Assembly (NCBI GenBank): GCA_900545705.1
Contig: URAK01000001.1
Coordinates: 186,001-250,000 of the forward strand
Source: an uncultured Opitutales bacterium
GTDB taxonomy: Bacteria; Verrucomicrobiota; Verrucomicrobiia; Opitutales; Intestinicryptomonadaceae
DNA: 64,000 bases
Reading direction: 5' to 3'
The notes below the pieces were generated by a model, which saw only the letters and a list, made by a program, of their open reading frames with translations, was not told the DNA's origin and did not search any database. Made by a program: the position numbers and the translations under genes. Positions 9,486-17,190 of this stretch are shown one piece after another (position 1 is the first letter of the stretch; each line of letters opens with the position of its first letter).

Positions 9486-10116
9486 AGTTTTACAATAATG
9501 CAGTTTTATCTAAAAGTAGGCAAGATTCTTTTGAAGGGTTTTGTCTGCATTTTGTTCCGCTCTTAAGTAAATTACCGAGCGGCGGATTTTCGGCAGGCTG
9601 TTTTCTTTATTTTGCGCAACTTTAAAATATTCGGTTTTGAAGTCGGGCACTTTTGCCGCGCCTATATCTGCCGCGCAGGCGGCGGTTATCTTATGAAACT
9701 GCACAGGTATAAACAAGGCGCGCAAGCGACGATTATTTAGGGAAGCCGCGTTGGAGTAAATTATTTAGGGAAGCCGCACGGGGGGATAAATTTCTTGGTG
9801 AAAATGTAGAGGCTCGGCCGGCGATGCGGGTAGGCAGGAGGTGCGGACAGCGATTGTTTTATGAAGCCGCACGTGGGAAAACTGTTTTGAACAGTAGAGG
9901 TTCGGCCGTCGATTGGGTTGAGCAGGCGCGCAGGCGGTAATTATATTTCGAAGCCGCGCGATTATAGCCTATTTTGTGTAGGTATGCGGTCGCTTTCGCA
10001 TTTTATAGAAGATATCCCATTTTATTTTTTTGTCTAACTTTTCGTCGGACTTTATAGGCGGCAATGGAGAATTAGAGACTTGCAAAAGGGAGTGCTTTCG
10101 GGTTTTATGTGGAGCG
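9486..10116. other. Intergenic region carrying a degenerate repeat field
   Basis: This 631-base gap separates the divergent trxB and haem operons. Its centre (9672-9958) is the repeat field listed separately. A minus-strand open frame at 9510-9725 (71 codons) ends close to trxB, but it runs through the first repeat copy, has no ribosome binding site and matches nothing I recognise, so it is not called as a gene. Confidence 0.6.
9672..9958. repeat. Degenerate repeat field: five cores of about 32 bases, two longer 88-base units
   Basis: A core resembling GCGCGCAGGCG, then an AT-rich GATTATTTA-like middle, then GAAGCCGCRC recurs at 9672-9704, 9718-9750, 9760-9779 (3' part only), 9842-9872 and 9926-9958. 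Between cores 3 and 5 a longer unit repeats at a spacing of 87-93 bases and includes GTAGAGG followed by YTCGGCCG (at 9806 and 9894). Copies have diverged and are all in the same orientation. No flanking short direct repeats or transposase were seen, and no function is recognised. Confidence 0.7.
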
Positions 10117-11493
10117 ATGGAAAATAAAAAGGCTATTGTCGTGGGCGGCGGCGTGAGCGGATTGTCCGCCGCTTGGGAGCTTAAAAATAAAGGATTTGAA
10201 GTCACCGTCATCGAAAGGCGCGACGCCGCGGGAGGGGTAATACACACGTTTGAATCGGGAGGTTTCCGCGCCGAAAGCGGGACAAATTCCGTAATGGTGA
10301 CAAGCCCGCGGCTTCTTAAATTTTTTGATGACGCCGGCCTTGGCGAAAAAGTAGAGCGCTCAAAGCCAGCCGCAAAGAAGCGGTTTTTTGTCCGCGGAGG
10401 TAAGCCGCGCGCGGTGCCGATGGGGCCATTGTCGCTCCTGTTTACGCGCCTGTTCTCGTTTTTCGGGAAATTGAGGCTTTTTATGGAGCCGTTTATCGGG
10501 CCCTCCAACCCCGACAACGAACCGAGTGTGGAAGAATTCTCTGAGCGCAGGCTCGGCAAGGACGTTTCCGACTACGCTATAAACCCTTTCATGGCGGGCG
10601 TCTATGGCGGGGATCCCAAGCGGCTTTCCATAAAATACGCCTTCCCCGCATTTTGGAATTTTGAGCAAAAGTACGGCTCGATTATCCGCGGGGCTATAAA
10701 ATCGATGAAAGAAAAAAAGGCCGCCGGGAACATTTTTAAGCCCGTGATGATCTCTTTTGATGGCGGCATGGGAACTCTCATCAAAAAATTGTCGGAGGAT
10801 ATTGGCGACGGATTGAAAACGTCCGCGCATATAATATCGATAGATTCCACAGCCGACGGAAGGTGGGAGGTCTCTTGGGGCACGACTGCCGAGGATTGCT
10901 GCGATACTTACGACGCGCTCGTCATTGCCGTTCCCGCGCCGGATTTAAAGTCACTGCCCTTGGGAGGGGCGCTCGCTGCCGCGCTGGAGCCGCTTTCTAA
11001 AATTGTCTACGCGCCAGTGGCAACCTATTCTATGGGCTTTAAGCGGCAAGATGTATCGCATAAGCTCGACGGCTTTGGCGCGCTTATACCGCAGCGCGAG
11101 GATTTTTCGATTCTCGGCTCGCTTTTCGTATCGAGCATATTTTGCGGGCGCGCGCCTGAGGGGTTTGTCACGCTTACAAACTATGTTGGCGGCATGCGCC
11201 ACCCGGAACTCGCGGCGCTTCCGCAGGAGGAAATGAGAAAAGTAGTATTGCGTGACATTCGAAAGCTCTTGGGGGTGAAATCGGAGCCCGCCTTTGAAAA
11301 AATGTTCTATTGGGAGCATGCAATCCCGCAGTATAATATCGGATATGGGGATATAATCGAATCCGCCGCAGAGGCTGAAAAACGTTTCAATTCGCTCGCC
11401 CTCATAGGTTCATACCGCGGCGGAGTCGGAGTGGGAGCCTGTATAGAAAACGCCCTAAAAGCGGCGGATTCCGTTGCCGAAAAATGCAAGTGA
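10117..11493 (+). CDS. hemG: Protoporphyrinogen (or coproporphyrinogen) oxidase, HemY/HemG flavoprotein type
   Basis: A 458-residue FAD-dependent oxidase of late haem synthesis. The frame is open 29 codons further upstream, but the ATG at 10117 is preferred because the dinucleotide-binding motif AIVVGGGVSGLSAAWEL then starts within ten residues, and GGAG lies just before it. Further FAD-site signatures are IERRDAAGGVI and ESGTNSVM near the N-terminus and ALIGSYRGGVGVGACIENAL near the C-terminus. It overlaps the ferrochelatase gene by 10 bases. Whether the substrate is protoporphyrinogen or coproporphyrinogen III cannot be settled from sequence alone. Confidence 0.88.
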   Translation: MENKKAIVVGGGVSGLSAAWELKNKGFEVTVIERRDAAGGVIHTFESGGFRAESGTNSVMVTSPRLLKFFDDAGLGEKVERSKPAAKKRFFVRGGKPRAVPMGPLSLLFTRLFSFFGKLRLFMEPFIGPSNPDNEPSVEEFSERRLGKDVSDYAINPFMAGVYGGDPKRLSIKYAFPAFWNFEQKYGSIIRGAIKSMKEKKAAGNIFKPVMISFDGGMGTLIKKLSEDIGDGLKTSAHIISIDSTADGRWEVSWGTTAEDCCDTYDALVIAVPAPDLKSLPLGGALAAALEPLSKIVYAPVATYSMGFKRQDVSHKLDGFGALIPQREDFSILGSLFVSSIFCGRAPEGFVTLTNYVGGMRHPELAALPQEEMRKVVLRDIRKLLGVKSEPAFEKMFYWEHAIPQYNIGYGDIIESAAEAEKRFNSLALIGSYRGGVGVGACIENALKAADSVAEKCK

Positions 11494-12413
11494 AAAAGGC
11501 ATTCATACTTGTAAACACTGGAAGCCCGTCGGAATTGTCCGTCGGGGCGGCTAAAAGTTTTTTACGCCAATTTTTGTCGGATCCGGAGGTTATTTCTGCG
11601 CCGTTTTTCATTCGCTATCCGCTCGCGTACCGCATTGCGTCTAAAAGGGCGGAGGCGTATCTCGAAAACCTAAAAAAAATATCGGTAAACGGGGTTCCAA
11701 GGCTCCGTGCGATCTGCTCGGCGCTCGCGCGGAAAATATCCTCGATTACGGCTGTCGACACCTTCGCGGCATACTGCTACGGAGAGGATTCGATTGCCGA
11801 CGCTTTGAGGGCGGCGCGCTCTTTGGGCGCGCGGGAATTCAGGTTTGTGCCGATGTTCCCGCAGTCGGCATCTTCCACGACCCTTAGCGTTAAGAAGGAG
11901 GTGTTCTCCCACCGCAGGGAAGGCGAGCGTTTTCTATTTAAGGAAAACTACTTTGACGATGCCGCATATGTTTCAGCTCTCGCAAATTCCTTTAAAAAAT
12001 ACGGCGACAGAAGTCTGCCTGTATTGGCGTCGTTCCATTCGATACCCGTGTCCCAAAATTCGCGGACAGATTATTCCGGGCAGTGCTCGAAGACTGTCGA
12101 AAAGTTTGCGGCCGCGGCGGAGATATCCGATGTGTCGCTCGCATGGCAGTCGCAAATGGGCGGAATTGTCAAGTGGCTCTTGCCTTCCGCTTCAGAGACG
12201 GCCGAAAAAATGGCAAAAGACGGCTCGTACGGAATAAATGTAATATGCCCGGGCTTTGCATGCGATTGCACAGAAACACTCGTGGAAATCGACGGCGATT
12301 TGCGGAAAGTTTTTCTTGGCGCGGGCGGAAAAATATTCAATTATATCCCGTGCCTTAACGATTCGGCCGACCACGCTGTTATGTTTTCTGAAATTTTCGA
12401 GAGGATGAAATGA
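11484..12413 (+). CDS. hemH: Ferrochelatase
   Basis: A 309-residue enzyme that inserts Fe2+ into the porphyrin ring. The N-terminus AFILVNTGSPSELSV matches the family opening (LxNLGtP), SFHSIPVSQ carries the metal-site histidine, and CPGFACDCTETLVEID matches the conserved PGFxxDCxETLxEI with the metal-site glutamate. Its position directly after the flavoprotein oxidase fits sequential steps in haem synthesis. It overlaps that gene by 10 bases and the next by 4 bases (ATGA). It could act on coproporphyrin III instead of protoporphyrin IX, as CpfC does. Confidence 0.92.
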   Translation: MQVKKAFILVNTGSPSELSVGAAKSFLRQFLSDPEVISAPFFIRYPLAYRIASKRAEAYLENLKKISVNGVPRLRAICSALARKISSITAVDTFAAYCYGEDSIADALRAARSLGAREFRFVPMFPQSASSTTLSVKKEVFSHRREGERFLFKENYFDDAAYVSALANSFKKYGDRSLPVLASFHSIPVSQNSRTDYSGQCSKTVEKFAAAAEISDVSLAWQSQMGGIVKWLLPSASETAEKMAKDGSYGINVICPGFACDCTETLVEIDGDLRKVFLGAGGKIFNYIPCLNDSADHAVMFSEIFERMK

Positions 12414-13204
12414 TATTTGCTGCGTTGATATTTCTGGCAGGTGCGCTCTACGGAGTTTCGGCGTACTTCGGGGCGGGAGGAGCCGCGGGGAAGTCCCTAA
12501 AAACAGCGCTGGCGGGATTCGCGGCGCATACGGCGGCCCTCGTATGGTTTGTGGCGCACTACGGAAAATTCCCGACGGGCACGCCTTACGGGCTGCTCGA
12601 AATAATAGTTTGGACTTTTGTGCTGATACAGACGGGGGCGGCTCTCTTCGGCCTGAAATTTACGGGGGTGTTCTCGATGCTTCCGGCTTGCGTATTGGCG
12701 CTATTGCCGCTCGGGTGCCCCGCATTTGTAAGATCGGTGGGCGGCGGCGGAGGAGCGTCGGCGGCGGTCGGAATGCACGCGATTCTTGCGCTCGTTTCGT
12801 ACGCATTCGTGGCGGCGGCGGCGTGTTTCGGAATTTTATATATTTTGCAAAGGCGCTCGCTTAGGGACAAGTCGCGCGGAATTTTCTCGCGGCTGCTGCC
12901 GTCGCTAGAAACTCTCGACAGGCTCGGGGCGATGTCTGTCGGGGGCTCGGTGTTTTCGATGATAATATCGGCGGCACTCGGATTTTACGCGCTTTCCGGC
13001 ATTCCCGCGGCGGAGGGCGCATCGTCGGCCGCTTACTGGAAGTTCGCGGCGGCGGCTGTTCTTTTCTGCGCCCAGCTTGCGGCGTTCATGCTTTGCGCGT
13101 TAGGTAAGGCAAATGGAATAAGGCTTGCGCGGATAGAAATACTTTTGGCTGCGATTGCGATCGCCGCGATGGTTCCTGTTGAAATATTTAACATATCCAA
13201 ATGA
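12410..13204 (+). CDS. HemX/CcsA-like polytopic membrane protein (cytochrome c or haem assembly)
   Basis: A 264-residue, strongly hydrophobic protein with about seven to eight predicted membrane segments. It resembles the CcsA/HemX (YpjD) branch of the cytochrome c assembly superfamily. Likely haem-ligand histidines are in AAHTAALVWFVAHYGKF and VGMHAILALVSYAFV. The tryptophan-rich WWD signature of full CcsA/CcmC haem handlers is not visible, so HemX-like is the safer name. Its location between ferrochelatase and RNase R, with four-base overlaps on both sides, supports a role in haem handling or in regulating haem synthesis. Confidence 0.72.
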   Translation: MIFAALIFLAGALYGVSAYFGAGGAAGKSLKTALAGFAAHTAALVWFVAHYGKFPTGTPYGLLEIIVWTFVLIQTGAALFGLKFTGVFSMLPACVLALLPLGCPAFVRSVGGGGGASAAVGMHAILALVSYAFVAAAACFGILYILQRRSLRDKSRGIFSRLLPSLETLDRLGAMSVGGSVFSMIISAALGFYALSGIPAAEGASSAAYWKFAAAAVLFCAQLAAFMLCALGKANGIRLARIEILLAAIAIAAMVPVEIFNISK

Positions 13205-15618
13205 AAAGCGACATACGAAAAGACCTGCTCGACTTCATGAAGAGCAAAAGCTACACCCCGCTTACCCTCCCGCAAATAGCGACTGCCCTCGGCCTCTCAA
13301 GAAAGGCTTGCGCGCCCCTTCGGAAGGCGATGGACTCCCTTATAGCGGACGGCACCGCGGCGAAAGTGAAGGGCGACCGCTACGGGCTTTCGGGCGATTT
13401 AAACCTTCTGGCTGGAACAATAGCGTTTAGACAGCGCGGCGGGGCATTTTTAGACGTTCCGGGCTCCGACGAAAGAATAGAAATCCGACCCGAGGACACT
13501 GGCGTTGCCCTAAATTCCGACAAAGTTCTCGCGCGGCTGCTTCCGGAATCTTTCAAGCCGCGCAGAGGCAGAAACGGAAGGCGCGATTGGAATGCCGCAA
13601 ACTACGGCGTTCGATACGCAAAGGTAATTAGAATTCTCGAGAGGGCGAACTCCAAGGTCGTTGGGACGCTTAGGAGATCGTATTCGTTCTGGCATGTCGT
13701 ACCGGACGACCCCAAGTTTTTCTACGACGTAATTGTTTCAGACCCGGCGAAATCTGGAGTCGTTCCGCCCCCGAAGGAGAACGACAAAGTGGTTGTCCGA
13801 CTGAACGAGTGGGTTCAAAAGCATATGAATCCCACAGGCGAGATAGTGGAGAATCTCGGCGAGAGCCACACGCCGATGGCGGAGTACCGTTCGATACTTG
13901 TGAAATACGACCTTTCGGAAACCTTCCCGGAAGATGTCGAAAAATGCGCGGATTCCGTCCCTAGCGAAGTCTCGGCCCGCGACATATCCGGGAGGTTCGA
14001 CGCGCGCTCAATTCCCACAATAACCATTGACCCGGAAGACGCAAAAGACTTCGACGACGCAATATCCCTGCGCCCTGCCGAGGGGGGGAACTACGAAGTC
14101 GGAGTCCACATAGCGGACGTCTCAAAATACGTAAAGCTATCTTCGCCGCTCGACCGCGAGGCCGCAAAACGCGGGAATTCCACATATCTTGTTGGAACGG
14201 TTATCCCCATGCTGCCGTTTAAGCTCTCAAACGGCATATGCAGCCTTGTCGAGGACGAAGACAGGCTCGTAAAAAGCGTATTTCTGACAGTTAGCCCGAA
14301 CGGGAATATTTTGGGGGCGCATTTTGCAAATTCGGTGATACGCAGCTCAAAGAGGCTTTCATACGAGCAGGCGCACGCGCTGATAACGCTAGACAATCTC
14401 GGCGAGGCGGCGGCTGTAAGGCCACCCGAAAACTACGAGACGGCGTTTTCCGGCAAGGATTTGACTGAGCTTTCTCCCGAGAGCCTAGCGGCGCTTCAAA
14501 AGATGGTCCGCACCTTGTGGGGCATAGCCTCGGGCATGCGCCAGCGCAGAATGAAGGAGGGAAGCCTCGACCTGAATATGCCGGAGTTTAAAATTTTTTG
14601 CGATAAAGATGGCTACGCCGACAGAATCGAAAAAATAGAATACAACGAGAGCCACCAGCTTGTGGAGGAGTTTATGCTTGCGGCAAACAGGGAAGTGTCG
14701 AAGGCGCTTTTCGGGGCTAAAATTCCATACATATCGCGCGTCCACGACGAGCCTGACCCCGACAAGCTATCCGAACTCCGCGACGAGCTTGAACCCTTCG
14801 GAATTGAATGCGGCGACCTCACAAGCCGCCGTGAAATAATAAAGCTGCTCGAGCAGATAAACGCCCATCCGCAGGCGTACATTCTAAAAACAATGTTTTT
14901 GCGTAGCCTCAAGAGGGCGGAGTACAGGGCTAGCCCCGACGGGCACTACGGGCTGTACATGCGCTTTTACGCCCATTTTACCTCTCCGATACGCCGCTAT
15001 GCAGACCTCACAGTGCACAGGTGCTTCGACCGCATGTTGTGGGAGCGTAAAATCCCAACGGCTCCGAAATACGCTCCTGCGGCTCTTGCAAAGACGGAGC
15101 TTGAAGCCGTGGCTGAGGCGATAACGCGCACGGAAGGCAACAGCACGGAGGCCGAGAGGGAGTCGCACAAAATAAAATTGATGGAGTATTTTGAGCGCAG
15201 AATAGGCAAGGGCAATGCGTTTGAAGCGATAGTGACGTCGCTTTCAAACCACGGATTTTTTGTGGATTTGACGCAGTCGCAAGCATACGGGTTTGTCCAT
15301 TTGCGCACATTGCACGACGACATATACCATCTTTCCGACGACGGCACAGAGCTTAGGGGCAGGCGGACGGGCACCACCTTCCGCGCAGGCGACAAAGTGT
15401 ATGTCGATGTGGAGAGTGTCGACAGATTTAAGCGCCAAATAGACTTCCGGCTTGCGGATTGCGCACAGCCTTTGAACGAGCGCGGCGAAAGCGGCTTTGC
15501 GGGCGCGAAAATCGCCGACGCCCGAAAGTCTAAGAATAAAAGCTATAAAGAGTTTGGCGGACGCAGGGAAAAGGGCGGCCGCAAGGGCGGCGGCAAAGGC
15601 GGCAAAAGAAGGCGCTAA
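13201..15618 (+). CDS. rnr: Ribonuclease R (RNase II family 3'-5' exoribonuclease)
   Basis: An 805-residue hydrolytic exonuclease that degrades structured RNA. Order: N-terminal winged-helix-like segment (about 1-60), cold-shock/OB domains, the RNB catalytic domain from about residue 260 with DPEDAKDFDDAISL holding the metal-binding aspartates, FYAHFTSPIRRYADL near residue 590, a C-terminal S1 domain (FEAIVTSLSNHGFFVDL), and a lysine/glycine/arginine-rich tail typical of RNase R. Its ATG overlaps the preceding stop (ATGA). Linkage to haem genes is unusual but may only reflect operon packing. Confidence 0.94.
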   Translation: MKSDIRKDLLDFMKSKSYTPLTLPQIATALGLSRKACAPLRKAMDSLIADGTAAKVKGDRYGLSGDLNLLAGTIAFRQRGGAFLDVPGSDERIEIRPEDTGVALNSDKVLARLLPESFKPRRGRNGRRDWNAANYGVRYAKVIRILERANSKVVGTLRRSYSFWHVVPDDPKFFYDVIVSDPAKSGVVPPPKENDKVVVRLNEWVQKHMNPTGEIVENLGESHTPMAEYRSILVKYDLSETFPEDVEKCADSVPSEVSARDISGRFDARSIPTITIDPEDAKDFDDAISLRPAEGGNYEVGVHIADVSKYVKLSSPLDREAAKRGNSTYLVGTVIPMLPFKLSNGICSLVEDEDRLVKSVFLTVSPNGNILGAHFANSVIRSSKRLSYEQAHALITLDNLGEAAAVRPPENYETAFSGKDLTELSPESLAALQKMVRTLWGIASGMRQRRMKEGSLDLNMPEFKIFCDKDGYADRIEKIEYNESHQLVEEFMLAANREVSKALFGAKIPYISRVHDEPDPDKLSELRDELEPFGIECGDLTSRREIIKLLEQINAHPQAYILKTMFLRSLKRAEYRASPDGHYGLYMRFYAHFTSPIRRYADLTVHRCFDRMLWERKIPTAPKYAPAALAKTELEAVAEAITRTEGNSTEAERESHKIKLMEYFERRIGKGNAFEAIVTSLSNHGFFVDLTQSQAYGFVHLRTLHDDIYHLSDDGTELRGRRTGTTFRAGDKVYVDVESVDRFKRQIDFRLADCAQPLNERGESGFAGAKIADARKSKNKSYKEFGGRREKGGRKGGGKGGKRRR

Positions 15619-15666
15619 TTTGAGCCGCCTTCTTACGATAGACAAGTTTGTTTTCAGCTTGGTTTA

Positions 15667-15723
15667 GGCGTTTTTTTAATGCTTGACTATTCGTTAAATT
15701 GTGAAAATTTTTATAAAAACGCC
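15667..15723. repeat. Inverted repeat upstream of the Gfo/Idh/MocA gene
   Basis: GGCGTTTTT at 15667-15675 is perfectly repeated in inverse as AAAAACGCC at 15715-15723. The 39-base space contains TTGACT (15683-15688), a good -35-like element, but no well-spaced -10 follows. It could be a regulator site, a long-loop terminator of the rnr operon, or chance. Confidence 0.35.
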
Positions 15724-15795
15724 CTCAACTTGCGCACGCCGCATAGTGCCTTGATTGTGAGTCTTTATGCAATTCCAATGAAGTAAAAGACATTT

Positions 15796-17169
15796 ATGAA
15801 AGAAGAAAAAATAAACAGAAGAAGCTTTATAAAGCGGACGGCCTTCGCGACTGCGGCGGCGGCTCCCTTTTTTATTGCCAGAGATTTGTTGGCGAACGGT
15901 TCGCCAAATGAAAAAGTAAATGTAGCCGTAATAGGCATAGGCAAACAGGTTCCCGCGCATTTAAGCTACGCTGGAATGGACGTTTGCAGGTTGACAGCCG
16001 TTTGCGACGTCGATACGGAGCGCACGGCGTGGGCCAAGCAGAAATTGGAGAACGACTATAAAAACCGCGGACAGTCCGTGGAGGTAAAGACTTTCCGCGA
16101 CTTCCGCGAATTGCTCGCCGACCCGTCGATAGACGCAGTTTCGATAGCCACTCCCGACCACTGGCACGCAATAATGAGCATACTCGCCGCGCGCGCCGGC
16201 AAGCACGTGTATTGCGAAAAGCCCTTGACTTTCTCGATACAGGAGGGCGAACAGGTTTTGAAGGCTGTCAAGGCCGCCGGAGTAGTATTCCAGACAGGCT
16301 CGCAGCAGCGCAGCGAGACTTCGTTTAGGAACGCCGTGCAGCTCGCGCGCACGGGAATGCTCGGCGAGATAAAAGCCGTATTTTGCGCAGTGCCGTGGAG
16401 ATTCCCGGTATTTTACAACTGGCCGGCGGAAGAGCTTCCGGCTACAATGGACTGGGAAATGTGGGTAGGACCCGCCCCGATGAGGCCCTATTCGCGGCAT
16501 TTGCTGCACCCGCTTCTTCCGGCGAACGCCCGCGGCGGGCGCTTCGGATACGAATGGGGCGCATGGAGATGGCACTACGACTACGGCAACGGCATGCAGG
16601 GCGACTGGGGCGCGCACCACTTCGACATCGCCCAATGGGGATTGAATATGGACGGCAAAGGCCCGAAATACGTGCGTCCGTACACCGCCCAAAATCCCTC
16701 TAATATACACGACAAGCGCAGCTTGTACTACGAATACGAAAACGGCACAAAGGTGTTCTACGGCCATCCGACCGAACATTTGAAAAAACTCGGCGCAAGC
16801 AACCTCGGCCCGATGGTCACTTTTATAGGCACTGAAGGAACGGCGTGCGCAAGCCGCGGCGGATTCTTCTGGGCAAGCTCGCCGTCGCTTATGAACGTAA
16901 AGCTCCCTGAAGGTCAGGAATCGGCCTATGTGAACGGTTTTGGAAACCACAACCGCAACTTTATAGAAAGCATTCTTACTGGAAGGCCCACAATATGCCC
17001 CGTAGAGGCAGGCGTATCGTCTTCCAACATGTGCATAATGGGAACCATTGCCCATAGGCTCGGCCGTATGCTCGAATGGGATTGGAAGAACTCGACTTTC
17101 GTTAACGATCCAGAGGCCGTTTCGCTAATGTGGCGCGAAAACCGCGGCGAATGGGCTAAGGTATTCTAA
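15796..17169 (+). CDS. Tat-exported Gfo/Idh/MocA family oxidoreductase
   Basis: A 457-residue NAD(P)-dependent sugar or polyol dehydrogenase-like protein. The N-terminus has a twin-arginine signal (NRRSFIKRTAF, then an alanine-rich hydrophobic run), so it should be exported already folded with its cofactor. The Rossmann motif is VNVAVIGIGKQVPAH, followed by DAVSIATPDHWHA and the family catalytic lysine motif GKHVYCEKPLTF. The C-terminal half is the usual substrate-binding beta-sheet domain with GDWGAHHFDIAQWGL. The next gene encodes a ThuA protein, a pairing seen in 3-keto-sugar and trehalose-type pathways. The substrate is not known. Confidence 0.9.
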   Translation: MKEEKINRRSFIKRTAFATAAAAPFFIARDLLANGSPNEKVNVAVIGIGKQVPAHLSYAGMDVCRLTAVCDVDTERTAWAKQKLENDYKNRGQSVEVKTFRDFRELLADPSIDAVSIATPDHWHAIMSILAARAGKHVYCEKPLTFSIQEGEQVLKAVKAAGVVFQTGSQQRSETSFRNAVQLARTGMLGEIKAVFCAVPWRFPVFYNWPAEELPATMDWEMWVGPAPMRPYSRHLLHPLLPANARGGRFGYEWGAWRWHYDYGNGMQGDWGAHHFDIAQWGLNMDGKGPKYVRPYTAQNPSNIHDKRSLYYEYENGTKVFYGHPTEHLKKLGASNLGPMVTFIGTEGTACASRGGFFWASSPSLMNVKLPEGQESAYVNGFGNHNRNFIESILTGRPTICPVEAGVSSSNMCIMGTIAHRLGRMLEWDWKNSTFVNDPEAVSLMWRENRGEWAKVF

Positions 17170-17190
17170 TTTTTACCGGAGGACTTTTTG

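Noticed and set aside
9510..9725. A 71-codon minus-strand open frame just upstream of trxB
   Set aside because: It runs through a repeat copy, has no ribosome binding site and resembles no known protein.
9672..9958. Possible CRISPR array
   Set aside because: The cores are diverged and unevenly spaced (28 to 93 bases), there are no unique equal-length spacers, and no cas genes are in the window.
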